Shown: positions 18,204 to 25,734 of the stretch, piece after piece
How the letters are laid out: every line of letters begins with the position of its first letter
How positions within the stretch are numbered: the stretch's first letter is position 1
Origin: Campylobacter sp. MIT 99-7217
GTDB taxonomy: Bacteria > Campylobacterota > Campylobacteria > Campylobacterales > Campylobacteraceae
Assembly (NCBI RefSeq): GCF_006864365.1
Contig: NZ_QHLJ01000003.1
Coordinates: 179,445-243,444 of the forward strand
DNA: 64,000 nt
Direction: 5' to 3'
Notes under the pieces: model-generated
Told to the model about the DNA's origin: nothing
Seen by the model: only the letters and a program-made list of their open reading frames with translations
The model's database searches: none
Position numbers and translations under genes: made by a program

Positions 18204-19288
18204 TATTTAGGTTTTCCTCCTATGAGATTACTTGCCCAAATTTCTCCGAGTGTATATTCTTCAAGCCAACTTTTAAGCTTTTCATTGTCTAATCTTGTAA
18301 AAGTAGATTGATTATCTTCTCTATCAACCACGATAATATTATTTGCTTCAAAATGGTTTATAAGCTCAACGGACTGAGATGAAATTATTAATTGTTTTTT
18401 TTGAGATACCCTTTTGATAATTTCACTTAAAATTTTTAATGCATAAGGATGTAGTCCTAGCTCTGGTTCATCTATAATAATAGTGTTAGGCATTAACTCA
18501 AAAGGCTGAAGTAACAAAGTAGCCAAACATATAAATCTTAAAGTGCCATCAGAAAGTATATGTGCCTTAAAAGGAGTATCAGGATCATTTTTATCATACC
18601 ATTCTAATTGAATATATTCCGTATCTCTAAAAACAAATCCTCCAAAAAAAGGGGCTACATCTTGTATGGTTCTTAAAATTTGCTTGTAATGATCAGGGTA
18701 ATTATTATATATTTTTTTTAAATATGGAGCTATATTTTGAGCATCTGATTTGAGCATGAGATTATCATTTTCTGCACATATCCTCTTCATTCTAGCTGTA
18801 TCGCTTGTGTCGTGAAAATGATATATTTTCAATTTTTTAAGTTCATCAAGCGTATATTGTGCCACACTTCTGGAGCTAGCGACTTCCTTTGAATTAGAGA
18901 TATTGCTTTCTAATAGATTGCTCCCTATTGGCTCTTTATAATTTGTATAGTTACCATCAAAACCAATATATTCATTTTTTATCATAAGTTTATTTTCATC
19001 TGTCGGAATTAAGGTAACGCAATAATGATTTCTGGAAAAAACAAATTCAAGATATAATTCTTGTGTCTTCTTTCTACCAAAGTATAAAAAATTATCAGGT
19101 CCTTTGCTCTGCGTATAAAGTTGTAAATTTTTGATAAATAAACTATTAAGGATTTTAAATATAGAGATAAAATTGCTTTTGCCTACGCCATTTGCCCCTA
19201 TTAAGATATTGATATTTTCTAGTTTAAAATTTTCTAAATTTCGTATTGATTTATAACCTTTAATGGTTAATTTATCAAGCATAGACAA
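18203..19288 (-). CDS. AAA-family (SMC/RecF-like) ATPase of a two-gene defence-type pair
   Basis: 361 residues. Walker A GANGVGKS at residues 31-38, an ABC-like signature region around LSDGTLRF, Walker B TIIIDEPELGLHP and a switch histidine region SSQSVELINHF near the end. This is the overcoming-lysogenisation-defect type ABC ATPase lacking its own nuclease domain, consistent with the separate DUF4276 protein downstream. It is probably transcribed from the AT-rich gap at 19289-19697. Confidence 0.8.
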   Translation of the reverse strand: MSMLDKLTIKGYKSIRNLENFKLENINILIGANGVGKSNFISIFKILNSLFIKNLQLYTQSKGPDNFLYFGRKKTQELYLEFVFSRNHYCVTLIPTDENKLMIKNEYIGFDGNYTNYKEPIGSNLLESNISNSKEVASSRSVAQYTLDELKKLKIYHFHDTSDTARMKRICAENDNLMLKSDAQNIAPYLKKIYNNYPDHYKQILRTIQDVAPFFGGFVFRDTEYIQLEWYDKNDPDTPFKAHILSDGTLRFICLATLLLQPFELMPNTIIIDEPELGLHPYALKILSEIIKRVSQKKQLIISSQSVELINHFEANNIIVVDREDNQSTFTRLDNEKLKSWLEEYTLGEIWASNLIGGKPK

Positions 19289-19697
19289 CCTTCATAATAG
19301 TCCTTTTACCAAAAAAAATATTTTACCCAAGGTGTGATTATATCAAATTATCTTTAAATATTAAAAAGCTTAAATTTTTCAATACCTCTTTTTAAATTAA
19401 ATATTTACAATATATCACATAAGCAAACTTTTTTATAAAAATAATATTGAAACATTATTATATTTCTCTCGCAAAAGTCATTATTGAAATCTTTACATTT
19501 ATTTTAACAACACCAACACTTTGCTACAAATCAAAATATTCCTATCATAGCTTACTTTATAATCTAAAAATTAACAACCATATGATCAATCATTTTCTTT
19601 GCTTCTTATATAAAAATTTGAGCTAGCAATTAACACATTTTAAAAAACTAAAAAACAAATGAAACGAAATTATTTTTATATTTTGAAATATTTCCCC
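19289..19697. other. AT-rich intergenic region between defence pair and MFS gene
   Basis: About 400 nt with no credible gene. It should contain the minus-strand promoter of the ATPase gene. Its plus-strand end runs into the MerR-type promoter at 19698. No repeats other than A/T runs were seen. Confidence 0.45.
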
Positions 19698-19728
19698 TTG
19701 ACAAACACTAGGTGTCAGGTTTTATAAT
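19698..19728 (+). promoter_or_regulatory. Class I MerR-type promoter, copy 1 (MFS gene)
   Basis: -35 TTGACA (19698-19703), 19-bp spacer, -10 TATAAT (19723-19728). The spacer holds the dyad ACAC-TAG-GTGT. A 19-bp spacer with a centred dyad is the known design of promoters activated by MerR-family regulators. The same block recurs at 20993, 22802 and 24000. Confidence 0.75.
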
Positions 19729-19756
19729 TTCATAAATTTTTAAAAAAGGAGAAAAA

Positions 19757-20962
19757 ATGCAAGAAAAGCTTGATAAATTTGAGCGAAAAATGTTTAATCT
19801 AACTGAGAGATTTATGTTTAAAATGGTGCTATTTTCAGTGGCTATTATGACCGCCTTGGGTGCTAGTGTGATAGCTCCTGCATTGCCTGCTATTGCTTCG
19901 CATTTCAAAGATACACCTTACATTGAGTTTTTAAGTGCCTTGGTTCTTACTATACCTGCACTTTCTGTGATGATTTTCTCACCTTTGGCTGGGATTTTGA
20001 TGGATAAATTTGGCAAGCTTAAATTTCTTTATCCAGCTATTTTGCTTTGGGTGCTTACAGGTGCTAGTGGGTATTTTGTAAATAGCATTTATGAGCTTTT
20101 ACTAAGCAGGGTGATTTTTGGCGTAGCGACTGCATTTATCGCTACTGCAGCTTCATCTTTATTGGCTGATTATTATGAAAGTAGCGCACAAAGGCGGCAA
20201 AAAGCCCTTAGTTTGCAAGGCTTTGTTATGGCTTTTGGTGGAGCTTTGCTGACTTGTGTTGGGGGATTTTTAACAAGTATTGCTTGGAATTTGGTTTTTT
20301 TGGTCTATTTAAGCGGAATTTTGGTCTTGATTTTTTGTGCTTTTTATCTTTTTGAGCCTAAAAAACGCAAGAAAAAAGAGCAAAAGATACAAGAACTTCC
20401 GAACAAATTTAACTCAAAAAGACTTTTGCCTGTGTATTTTATGGGCTTTTTTATTATGTTTATTTACTACCTGGCAGGCACGCAGTTTCCCCATTATATC
20501 GAGGTAAATTTAGGCTTAAATGCCAAATACATAGGCTTTGCAATGGCTATGCCAACCCTATCTTTTGGAATTTTTTGCTATTTTTACAAGGATTTTGCTA
20601 AATTTTTAAGCGTGAGGCAAATCTATGTCTTTGCTCTCATTTTAGAGGCTTTGGGCTTTTTCTTGTGTTTTTTGGTGGATCATTTTCTTATAGCCTTATT
20701 CTCGCTCTTTCTTTTTGGACTTGTTGGTGGGTTTATTGTTACCAATAATGCGGCTTTTTTATTTAGCATAGTTCCTCCTCATTCAAAGGCCAAATTTTAT
20801 GGGATTTTGGCTAGCTGTATGTTTTTTGGGCAGTTCATTTCGCCGTTTATAACAACTCCTATGGTGCATTTTTTAGGGCTTAAGGTGGAATTTTTGATTT
20901 GGTCTTTGGTGATTTTGCTTGTAAGTTTTCTTTATGCAACTAATATTTTTTTAAAAAAATGA
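19757..20962 (+). CDS. Major facilitator superfamily transporter
   Basis: 401 residues with about twelve membrane segments. The loop between helices 2 and 3 reads GILMDKFGKLK, matching the MFS G-x-x-x-D-[RK]-x-G-[RK] signature. The short soluble N-terminus (1-22) is charged. An AAAAGGAG site lies 5 nt before the ATG. Probably an efflux pump; substrate unknown. Expression under the class I promoter groups it with the reductase genes that follow. Confidence 0.85.
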   Translation: MQEKLDKFERKMFNLTERFMFKMVLFSVAIMTALGASVIAPALPAIASHFKDTPYIEFLSALVLTIPALSVMIFSPLAGILMDKFGKLKFLYPAILLWVLTGASGYFVNSIYELLLSRVIFGVATAFIATAASSLLADYYESSAQRRQKALSLQGFVMAFGGALLTCVGGFLTSIAWNLVFLVYLSGILVLIFCAFYLFEPKKRKKKEQKIQELPNKFNSKRLLPVYFMGFFIMFIYYLAGTQFPHYIEVNLGLNAKYIGFAMAMPTLSFGIFCYFYKDFAKFLSVRQIYVFALILEALGFFLCFLVDHFLIALFSLFLFGLVGGFIVTNNAAFLFSIVPPHSKAKFYGILASCMFFGQFISPFITTPMVHFLGLKVEFLIWSLVILLVSFLYATNIFLKK

Positions 20963-20971
20963 ACATTTTTT

Positions 20972-20990
20972 GCAAATTTTTTAAATTTGC
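20972..20990. repeat. Perfect 19-nt palindrome before class I promoter copy 2
   Basis: GCAAATTT-TTT-AAATTTGC. The same element lies at 22781-22799. It could be the 3' stem-loop of the preceding transcript or an A/T-tract upstream element for the promoter. There is no T-run after it. Confidence 0.5.
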
Positions 20991-20992
20991 TC

Positions 20993-21023
20993 TTGACAAA
21001 CACTAGGTGTCAGGTTTTATAAT
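20993..21023 (+). promoter_or_regulatory. Class I MerR-type promoter, copy 2 (aldo/keto reductase)
   Basis: TTGACA 20993-20998, a 19-bp spacer with ACAC-TAG-GTGT, and TATAAT 21018-21023. The promoter sequence is identical to copies 1 and 3. Confidence 0.75.
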
Positions 21024-21053
21024 TTCATAAATTTTTTATGAAAGGAGCAAAAA

Positions 21054-21167
21054 ATGTAAAAAACTCGCCGAAAGTTTTTAAAAAATTCGGCTAAATTCGG
21101 CTTAGGCTTGGCTATGGTTTCAAGTTTTAGCACAAATTTATTTGCAAATTTAACAAAAGGAGAAAAA
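21054..21167 (+). pseudogene. Tat signal-peptide leader interrupted at codon 2
   Basis: A good ribosome site (AAAGGAGC) precedes ATG 21054, but the next codon is TAA (21057-21059). Read past the stop, the frame gives a twin-arginine leader (K-T-R-R-K-F-L-K), a hydrophobic stretch and a small-residue cleavage region, in frame with the aldo/keto reductase at 21168. A single base change would restore an exported fusion. The reductase has its own strong ribosome site, so it now appears to be made in the cytoplasm. Confidence 0.65.
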
Positions 21168-22028
21168 ATGGATTTCATCACTCTAAATAACGGCGTTAAA
21201 ATGCCAATTTTAGGCTATGGCACTTATCAAATAAAGCCGGAAGAAACACAAAAATGCGTAGAAGAAGCTATCAGCGTTGGCTACCGCCTCATCGACACTG
21301 CACAAGCGTATTTTAACGAAGAAGGCGTAGGAGCTGCGATAAATTCAGCCCTTAAAGGCGGAGTTAAAAGAGAAGAGCTTTTCATCACCACAAAGCTTTG
21401 GATCACTCACGCAAACGAAAAAGAGGCTTTAAAAGCCTTTGAGACTAGCCTTAAAAAGCTTGGGCTTGAGTATTTGGATCTTTATCTCATTCACCAGCCA
21501 TTTAATGATACCTATGGTGCGTGGCGTGTGATGTCAAGGCTTTACAAAGAGGGCAGGATAAAGGCTATTGGCGTGAGTAATTTTTACCCTGATCGCTTTA
21601 CTGATTTTGCCCTAAATCAAGAAATAAAACCTATGATCAATCAAATCGAATGTAGCCCCTTTCACGCACAATTTGAAGCACAAAATATCTTAAAAGAATA
21701 CGAATGCGTATTGCAGTCTTGGGCTAGTTTTGGCGAGGGCAGGAATGACTTTTTCAAAAATGAGCTTTTAAGCAAAATCGGCTCAAAATATGGCAAAACA
21801 AACGCTCAAGTTACCTTAAGATGGCTCATTCAAAGAGGCATTGTCGTGATACCAAAAACCACACGCAAGGAAAGAATGAAAGAAAATTTCGCTGTCTTTG
21901 ACTTTGCACTTGATGATAGCGATATGAAAGCCATAGCTAGCCTTGATAACAAACAAAGCTTGTTTTTCAACCACCAAGATCCAGCCATGGTAAAATGGCT
22001 CATAGAAGTGTATAAAGATAAATTTTAG
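21168..22028 (+). CDS. Aldo/keto reductase (AKR5/DkgA-like)
   Basis: 286 residues from ATG 21168, which follows AAAAGGAG by 5 nt. A longer in-frame start (TTG 21108) would include the damaged Tat leader and is less likely. The catalytic tetrad is visible: Asp in RLIDTAQAY, Tyr in that same segment, Lys in TTKLW and His in LIHQP. The NADPH loop is near IPKTTRKERMKEN. It reduces aldehydes or ketones with NADPH; the exact substrate is unknown. Controlled by class I promoter copy 2. Confidence 0.87.
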   Translation: MDFITLNNGVKMPILGYGTYQIKPEETQKCVEEAISVGYRLIDTAQAYFNEEGVGAAINSALKGGVKREELFITTKLWITHANEKEALKAFETSLKKLGLEYLDLYLIHQPFNDTYGAWRVMSRLYKEGRIKAIGVSNFYPDRFTDFALNQEIKPMINQIECSPFHAQFEAQNILKEYECVLQSWASFGEGRNDFFKNELLSKIGSKYGKTNAQVTLRWLIQRGIVVIPKTTRKERMKENFAVFDFALDDSDMKAIASLDNKQSLFFNHQDPAMVKWLIEVYKDKF

Positions 22029-22036
22029 GGATAAAA

Positions 22037-22111
22037 ATGCAAAAATACATTAATTTTATCCTCTTTGCCCTATTTTCTTTTATAGGGCTTACAAGGGCAA
22101 GCGAGTGGTAG
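22037..22111 (+). pseudogene. Signal-peptide remnant ahead of the NAD(P)-binding gene
   Basis: A 24-codon frame encodes a classical export signal (M-Q-K-Y, a hydrophobic core, then TRAS-EW) and ends at TAG 22109-22111. Beyond the stop the same frame runs without interruption into ATG 22151. This looks like the start of a lost secreted protein joined to the next gene. It could also be a tiny real peptide. Confidence 0.4.
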
Positions 22112-22150
22112 GAAAGGGACTTTGAGGGGATAAATTACAAAGGAGAAAAA

Positions 22151-22774
22151 ATGAAAATTTTAATCATAGGTGCAAATGGTAGCGTGGCAAGGGAGGCGAT
22201 AAATGGCTTTTTGGGTGGAACAAAGGTAAATTTAAAGCTTTTTCTAAGAAATTCCAGCCGTTTGCAAAGCGTGAAAAATGCAAATCCTGAAAGAGTAGAG
22301 CTAGTTGAAGGCAGTGCTAGTGATAAAGAGGCTTTGAAAAAGGCTATGCAAGGCGTTGATGTAGTGTATGCAAATTTAGCTGGGGACTTGCCTACTATGG
22401 CAAGATCTATCATCGAGGCGATGAGTGAAACAGGGCTTAAAAGGCTTGTTTGGATCAGTAGTTATGGCATTCATCAAGATGAGTATAAAGAGCTTCCTAG
22501 TCGCAACCTAGGTGCTATCTCGTCTGCGCTAAAGCCATATGCGGACTCAGCCAAACTCATCGAAGCTTCAAATTTAGACTATACCCTTATCCGTCCGCAG
22601 TGGTTTAGTAATGCTGATGAGATTGATTATGAGCTAACTTTAAAGGGTGAGGTCTTTAAAAATCCTGACGCTTTGATCTCACGCAAGAGTATTGCTCATT
22701 TGGTTATAAAACTTTGTCTTGAAAAGGATTTTGCAATTCGCCAAAGTCTAGGCATAAATAAGCCTAAAAAATAA
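22151..22774 (+). CDS. NAD(P)H-binding atypical short-chain dehydrogenase/epimerase
   Basis: 207 residues with an N-terminal Rossmann signature GANGSVAREAI (8-18), a DVVYANLAG segment and a YTLIRP motif typical of NmrA-like/SDR-a5 proteins. The ribosome site AAAGGAG is 5 nt before the ATG. It lies downstream of the reductase with only a remnant between, so it is likely co-transcribed from class I promoter copy 2. Probable quinone or flavin-type reductase or redox sensor; substrate unknown. Confidence 0.78.
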   Translation: MKILIIGANGSVAREAINGFLGGTKVNLKLFLRNSSRLQSVKNANPERVELVEGSASDKEALKKAMQGVDVVYANLAGDLPTMARSIIEAMSETGLKRLVWISSYGIHQDEYKELPSRNLGAISSALKPYADSAKLIEASNLDYTLIRPQWFSNADEIDYELTLKGEVFKNPDALISRKSIAHLVIKLCLEKDFAIRQSLGINKPKK

Positions 22775-22780
22775 ATTTTT

Positions 22781-22799
22781 GCAAATTTTTTAAATTTGC
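22781..22799. repeat. Perfect 19-nt palindrome, second copy
   Basis: Same GCAAATTT-TTT-AAATTTGC element as at 20972, placed two bases before the -35 of class I promoter copy 3. The conserved pairing with the promoter suggests the whole block was duplicated. Confidence 0.5.
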
Positions 22800-22801
22800 C
22801 C

Positions 22802-22832
22802 TTGACAAACACTAGGTGTCAGGTTTTATAAT
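22802..22832 (+). promoter_or_regulatory. Class I MerR-type promoter, copy 3 (secreted hydrolase)
   Basis: TTGACA 22802-22807, 19-bp spacer with the ACAC-TAG-GTGT dyad, and TATAAT 22827-22832. Confidence 0.75.
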
Positions 22833-22896
22833 TTCAAGCAAACAAGATTATGTTGTAATTTTGTTTTAAATTTTAACTATTTTTAAAGGATAAATT

Positions 22897-23913
22897 ATGA
22901 AAAAACTTATTTTTCTTACTCTTTTTATAATGGGTATTTCACAAGCTAAGAGTTTAGAGCAAAAGCCTTTAGTTATAGCTTCACAAGGAAGCTTTTTTGT
23001 GGGTGGGAGTGTGCTTAAAAATGATGAGGGCAAGAGCTTTCACGGAGATCACGCTTATGTATATTATCAAAAACCTATGAATGCAAAAAAACTTCCTATC
23101 GTGCTTTTGCACGGCATTCATCAAGCTACTAAAACTTGGGAAAGCACACCTGATGGCAGAGAGGGTTATGCTAATATTTTTTTAAGAAGAGGTTTTAGTA
23201 TATATAATTTTACTACGCCTCGCAGGGGCAATGCTTCACGCTCATTAGATGAGGCTTTAATCAAGCCCGTTTTTGATGAGGAGTCTTGGTTTGTGAAATG
23301 GAGAATTGGCATTTATCCTAATTATTTTAAAGGAGTGCAGTTTTCAAAAGATAAAGAAAGTCTTAATCAATTCTTAAGACAAATAACCCCAAACATAGGC
23401 AAAATAGACTTTGAGCTAAATACAAATATTTTAGCTAACTTTTTTGATGAACTTAAGGGAGGCATTATGATGGCTCATTCTCAAGGTGTGATGCATACTT
23501 GGAAACTCTTACCTAAAACAAAAAATGTTAAAGCTGTTATAGCTCTTGAGGGTGGTGGATATTTTTCCTTTGTAAAAAGACCCCAAACTGAAGCGAGCGA
23601 AGGGGTGGAATATATTATGGTTGATGAAAAAACCTTTAAAAGCTTTACTAAAATGCCGATTTTACTCATCTATGGAGATAATATCCCTACTACAAAATCA
23701 AACGTACCAGAGCTTGATATATGGAGAATTAGGCTTGATTTAGCTAAAAAGTGGGCAAATGCTGTTAATGAAGCAGGCGGAGATGTAAGCTTAATTCACC
23801 TGCCTGAGCTTAAAATTTATGGAAATACGCATTTTTTAATGTCTGATTTAAATAATGTAGAAATTGCGGATTTAATCTCAGAGTGGCTTAAAGAAAAAGG
23901 GCTTGATAAATAA
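22897..23913 (+). CDS. Secreted alpha/beta-hydrolase
   Basis: 338 residues with a signal peptide (about 1-18). An oxyanion-type HGIHQATKTWE (about residues 73-83) and nucleophile MAHSQGV (GxSxG variant with Ala first) are visible, followed by ILLIYGDN and a late His in NTHFLM. Likely an esterase or lipase-like enzyme of the periplasm; the substrate is unknown. Driven by class I promoter copy 3 and followed by a hairpin at 23938. Confidence 0.75.
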   Translation: MKKLIFLTLFIMGISQAKSLEQKPLVIASQGSFFVGGSVLKNDEGKSFHGDHAYVYYQKPMNAKKLPIVLLHGIHQATKTWESTPDGREGYANIFLRRGFSIYNFTTPRRGNASRSLDEALIKPVFDEESWFVKWRIGIYPNYFKGVQFSKDKESLNQFLRQITPNIGKIDFELNTNILANFFDELKGGIMMAHSQGVMHTWKLLPKTKNVKAVIALEGGGYFSFVKRPQTEASEGVEYIMVDEKTFKSFTKMPILLIYGDNIPTTKSNVPELDIWRIRLDLAKKWANAVNEAGGDVSLIHLPELKIYGNTHFLMSDLNNVEIADLISEWLKEKGLDK

Positions 23914-23937
23914 GTTTATAAACTCTCTTGAGCTCTT

Positions 23938-23968
23938 AAATTTAAGGTTTAATCAAGCCTTAAATTTT
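23938..23968 (+). terminator. Probable terminator after secreted hydrolase gene
   Basis: Ten-base arms AAATTTAAGG and CCTTAAATTT around a 10-nt loop, followed by an A/T-rich run with TTTTT. Confidence 0.55.
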
Positions 23969-23999
23969 AAATATTTTTATTGATTTTTTACAAAACCCC

Positions 24000-24030
24000 T
24001 TGACAAACACTAGGTGTCAGGTTGGATAAT
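24000..24030 (+). promoter_or_regulatory. Class I MerR-type promoter, copy 4 (aldo/keto reductase-flavodoxin)
   Basis: TTGACA 24000-24005, a 19-bp spacer with ACAC-TAG-GTGT and a weaker -10 GATAAT (24025-24030). The two spacer bases next to the -10 differ from the other copies. Confidence 0.72.
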
Positions 24031-24056
24031 TTCATAAATTTTAAAAAGGAGAAAAA

Positions 24057-25034
24057 ATGCAAAAAAGAAAATTAAGAAATTTAGAAGTTTCAGCCCTTGG
24101 GCTTGGTTGCATGGGTATGACACATGGGCATGGCTTACCAAAGCCAAAAGATGAGATGATAGCTTTCATTCATAAAGCCTATGAAAAGGGCCTTACTTTT
24201 TTTGATACGGCTGAAGCTTATGTTTATAAAGATGAGAGCAATGAAAGCCTTGTGGGCGAGGCTATAAAGGGCTTTAGAGAAAAAATCGTTTTGGCAAGTA
24301 AATTTGGCATTTATTATGAAAATGGCAAACAAGTGCTAAACTCACGCCCAGAGCAGATAAGAAAGGCGGCCCATGGAAGTTTAAAGAGGCTAAAGACTGA
24401 TTATATCGATCTTTACTATCAGCACAGAGTTGATACAAATGTGCCGATCGAAGAAGTAGCTGGCGTGATGAGGGAGCTTTTTAATGAGGGTAAAATCAGA
24501 GCTTGGGGACTTAGCGAGGCTAGCATTGAGACTATAAAAAGGGCAAATGCGGAGTTTGAGCTTAGTGCTGTTCAAAGTGAGTATTCTTTGTGGTTTAGGG
24601 AGCCTGAGAGCTATTTTAACGAGCTTGAGAGCCTAAATATAGGCTTTGTGCCTTTTAGCCCGCTTGGTAAGGGCTTTTTAACAGGAGCTATTAAGAGTGC
24701 TAACTTTGGCGAGGGCGATTTTAAGGGCGTTGTGCCAAGATTTAGCAAGGAAAATTTAGAGGCAAATCAAGTTTTGCTTGACTTTTTGAACGAGTTTGCA
24801 AGGAGCAAAAACATAAGCCTAGCACAGCTTGCACTTGGCTTTATACTCGCTAAAAAGGACTTTTTAGTGCCTATTTTTGGCACGACAAATTTAAAGCGTT
24901 TAGATGAAAATTTAAGCTCTTTAGAAGTGAAATTTAGTCAAAGTGAATTAAACGAGTTTGAAAAGGCTTTAAGTGAGATTAAAATAAGTGGGGATCGCTA
25001 TCCGCCAGAACTTGCCGCAAGGGTTGGAAAATGA
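24057..25034 (+). CDS. Aldo/keto reductase (AKR11/13-like)
   Basis: 325 residues, TIM-barrel. Tetrad Asp and Tyr in FFDTAEAYVY, Lys in LASKFG and His in YYQHRVD; the NADP-binding end reads IFGTTNLKRLDEN. The AAAAGGAG site lies 5 nt before the ATG. It reduces carbonyls with NADPH. A Tat-flavodoxin gene begins 3 nt after its stop, so the two are co-translated. Confidence 0.87.
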   Translation: MQKRKLRNLEVSALGLGCMGMTHGHGLPKPKDEMIAFIHKAYEKGLTFFDTAEAYVYKDESNESLVGEAIKGFREKIVLASKFGIYYENGKQVLNSRPEQIRKAAHGSLKRLKTDYIDLYYQHRVDTNVPIEEVAGVMRELFNEGKIRAWGLSEASIETIKRANAEFELSAVQSEYSLWFREPESYFNELESLNIGFVPFSPLGKGFLTGAIKSANFGEGDFKGVVPRFSKENLEANQVLLDFLNEFARSKNISLAQLALGFILAKKDFLVPIFGTTNLKRLDENLSSLEVKFSQSELNEFEKALSEIKISGDRYPPELAARVGK

Positions 25035-25037
25035 GCC

Positions 25038-25664
25038 ATGAAAAGGCGAGATTTCTTAAAATTTAGCCTTTTAAGCCTTGCGAGCGTTTCAAGCTTTGGC
25101 GAGGATCTTAGAGCTAAAAGCTTGATCGTTTTTTATACTAGGAGCTTAAATTCATACTTTGTGGCTGATTTTATATCCTTAAAAACGGGCTTTGATATGC
25201 TTAAAATAAAGACTCAAAGCCCTTATCCGCAAGATTATGATGAAATGGTTAAAAGAGTGCTTTTTGAAAAACAAAGCGGTTTTAAACCAGCTCTAAAGCC
25301 CATAAGTTTAAGGCTTGAGGGCTTTAAAAATCTTATCATCATCTCGCCAATTTGGGCAATGTCGCTAGCAAGCCCCATAAGAAGCTTTTTAAACAGCTTT
25401 GATTTTAAGGGCAAAAATATCATGCCCATTTTCACAAACGCTGGTTTTGGGGTAGGTAATGCCCTAAATATCATGAAACAAGAATGCCCTAACGCAAATT
25501 TCCTAGCTCATATAGAACTTTCATTTGAACTTTTTGAAAGAAAAATTAGAAATTTAAGAGCCTTAAATTTAGCCAAAATCAAAGCGAAACAAAGCATTTT
25601 AAGCAAAGAAGATGAGCAAAAACTCCATGCTCATCTTGAGTTTAAAAGCTTCAAAAAGTTTTAA
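25038..25664 (+). CDS. Flavodoxin-family protein with twin-arginine signal
   Basis: 208 residues. It begins M-K-R-R-D-F-L-K followed by a hydrophobic run, a Tat signal. The flavodoxin fold follows: IVFYTRSLNSY at the FMN-phosphate loop, IIISPIWAMSLASPIRSFL, and FTNAGFGVGNAL. Exported flavodoxin-like proteins are uncommon since FMN must be loaded in the cytoplasm, which fits Tat export of folded proteins. It lies directly downstream of the aldo/keto reductase. Confidence 0.75.
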   Translation: MKRRDFLKFSLLSLASVSSFGEDLRAKSLIVFYTRSLNSYFVADFISLKTGFDMLKIKTQSPYPQDYDEMVKRVLFEKQSGFKPALKPISLRLEGFKNLIIISPIWAMSLASPIRSFLNSFDFKGKNIMPIFTNAGFGVGNALNIMKQECPNANFLAHIELSFELFERKIRNLRALNLAKIKAKQSILSKEDEQKLHAHLEFKSFKKF

Positions 25665-25699
25665 AAATAAATTTTAAGCAAGTTTTTGCGTTTTTTTAA

Positions 25700-25705
25700 T
25701 ATAAT
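25700..25705 (+). promoter_or_regulatory. Predicted -10 box of the DUF262 gene
   Basis: TATAAT after a T-rich stretch, 29 nt before the ATG. A TTTAAGGAATTTTAATG ribosome region follows. Confidence 0.45.
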
Positions 25706-25734
25706 ACGAAGCAACTTAAATTTAAGGAATTTTA

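Noticed and set aside
19698..24030. The repeated ACACTAGGTGT block as attachment sites or an insertion footprint
   Set aside because: Each copy lies exactly between a -35 and a -10 with the same 19-bp spacing and a gene follows each, so a promoter operator explains it better.
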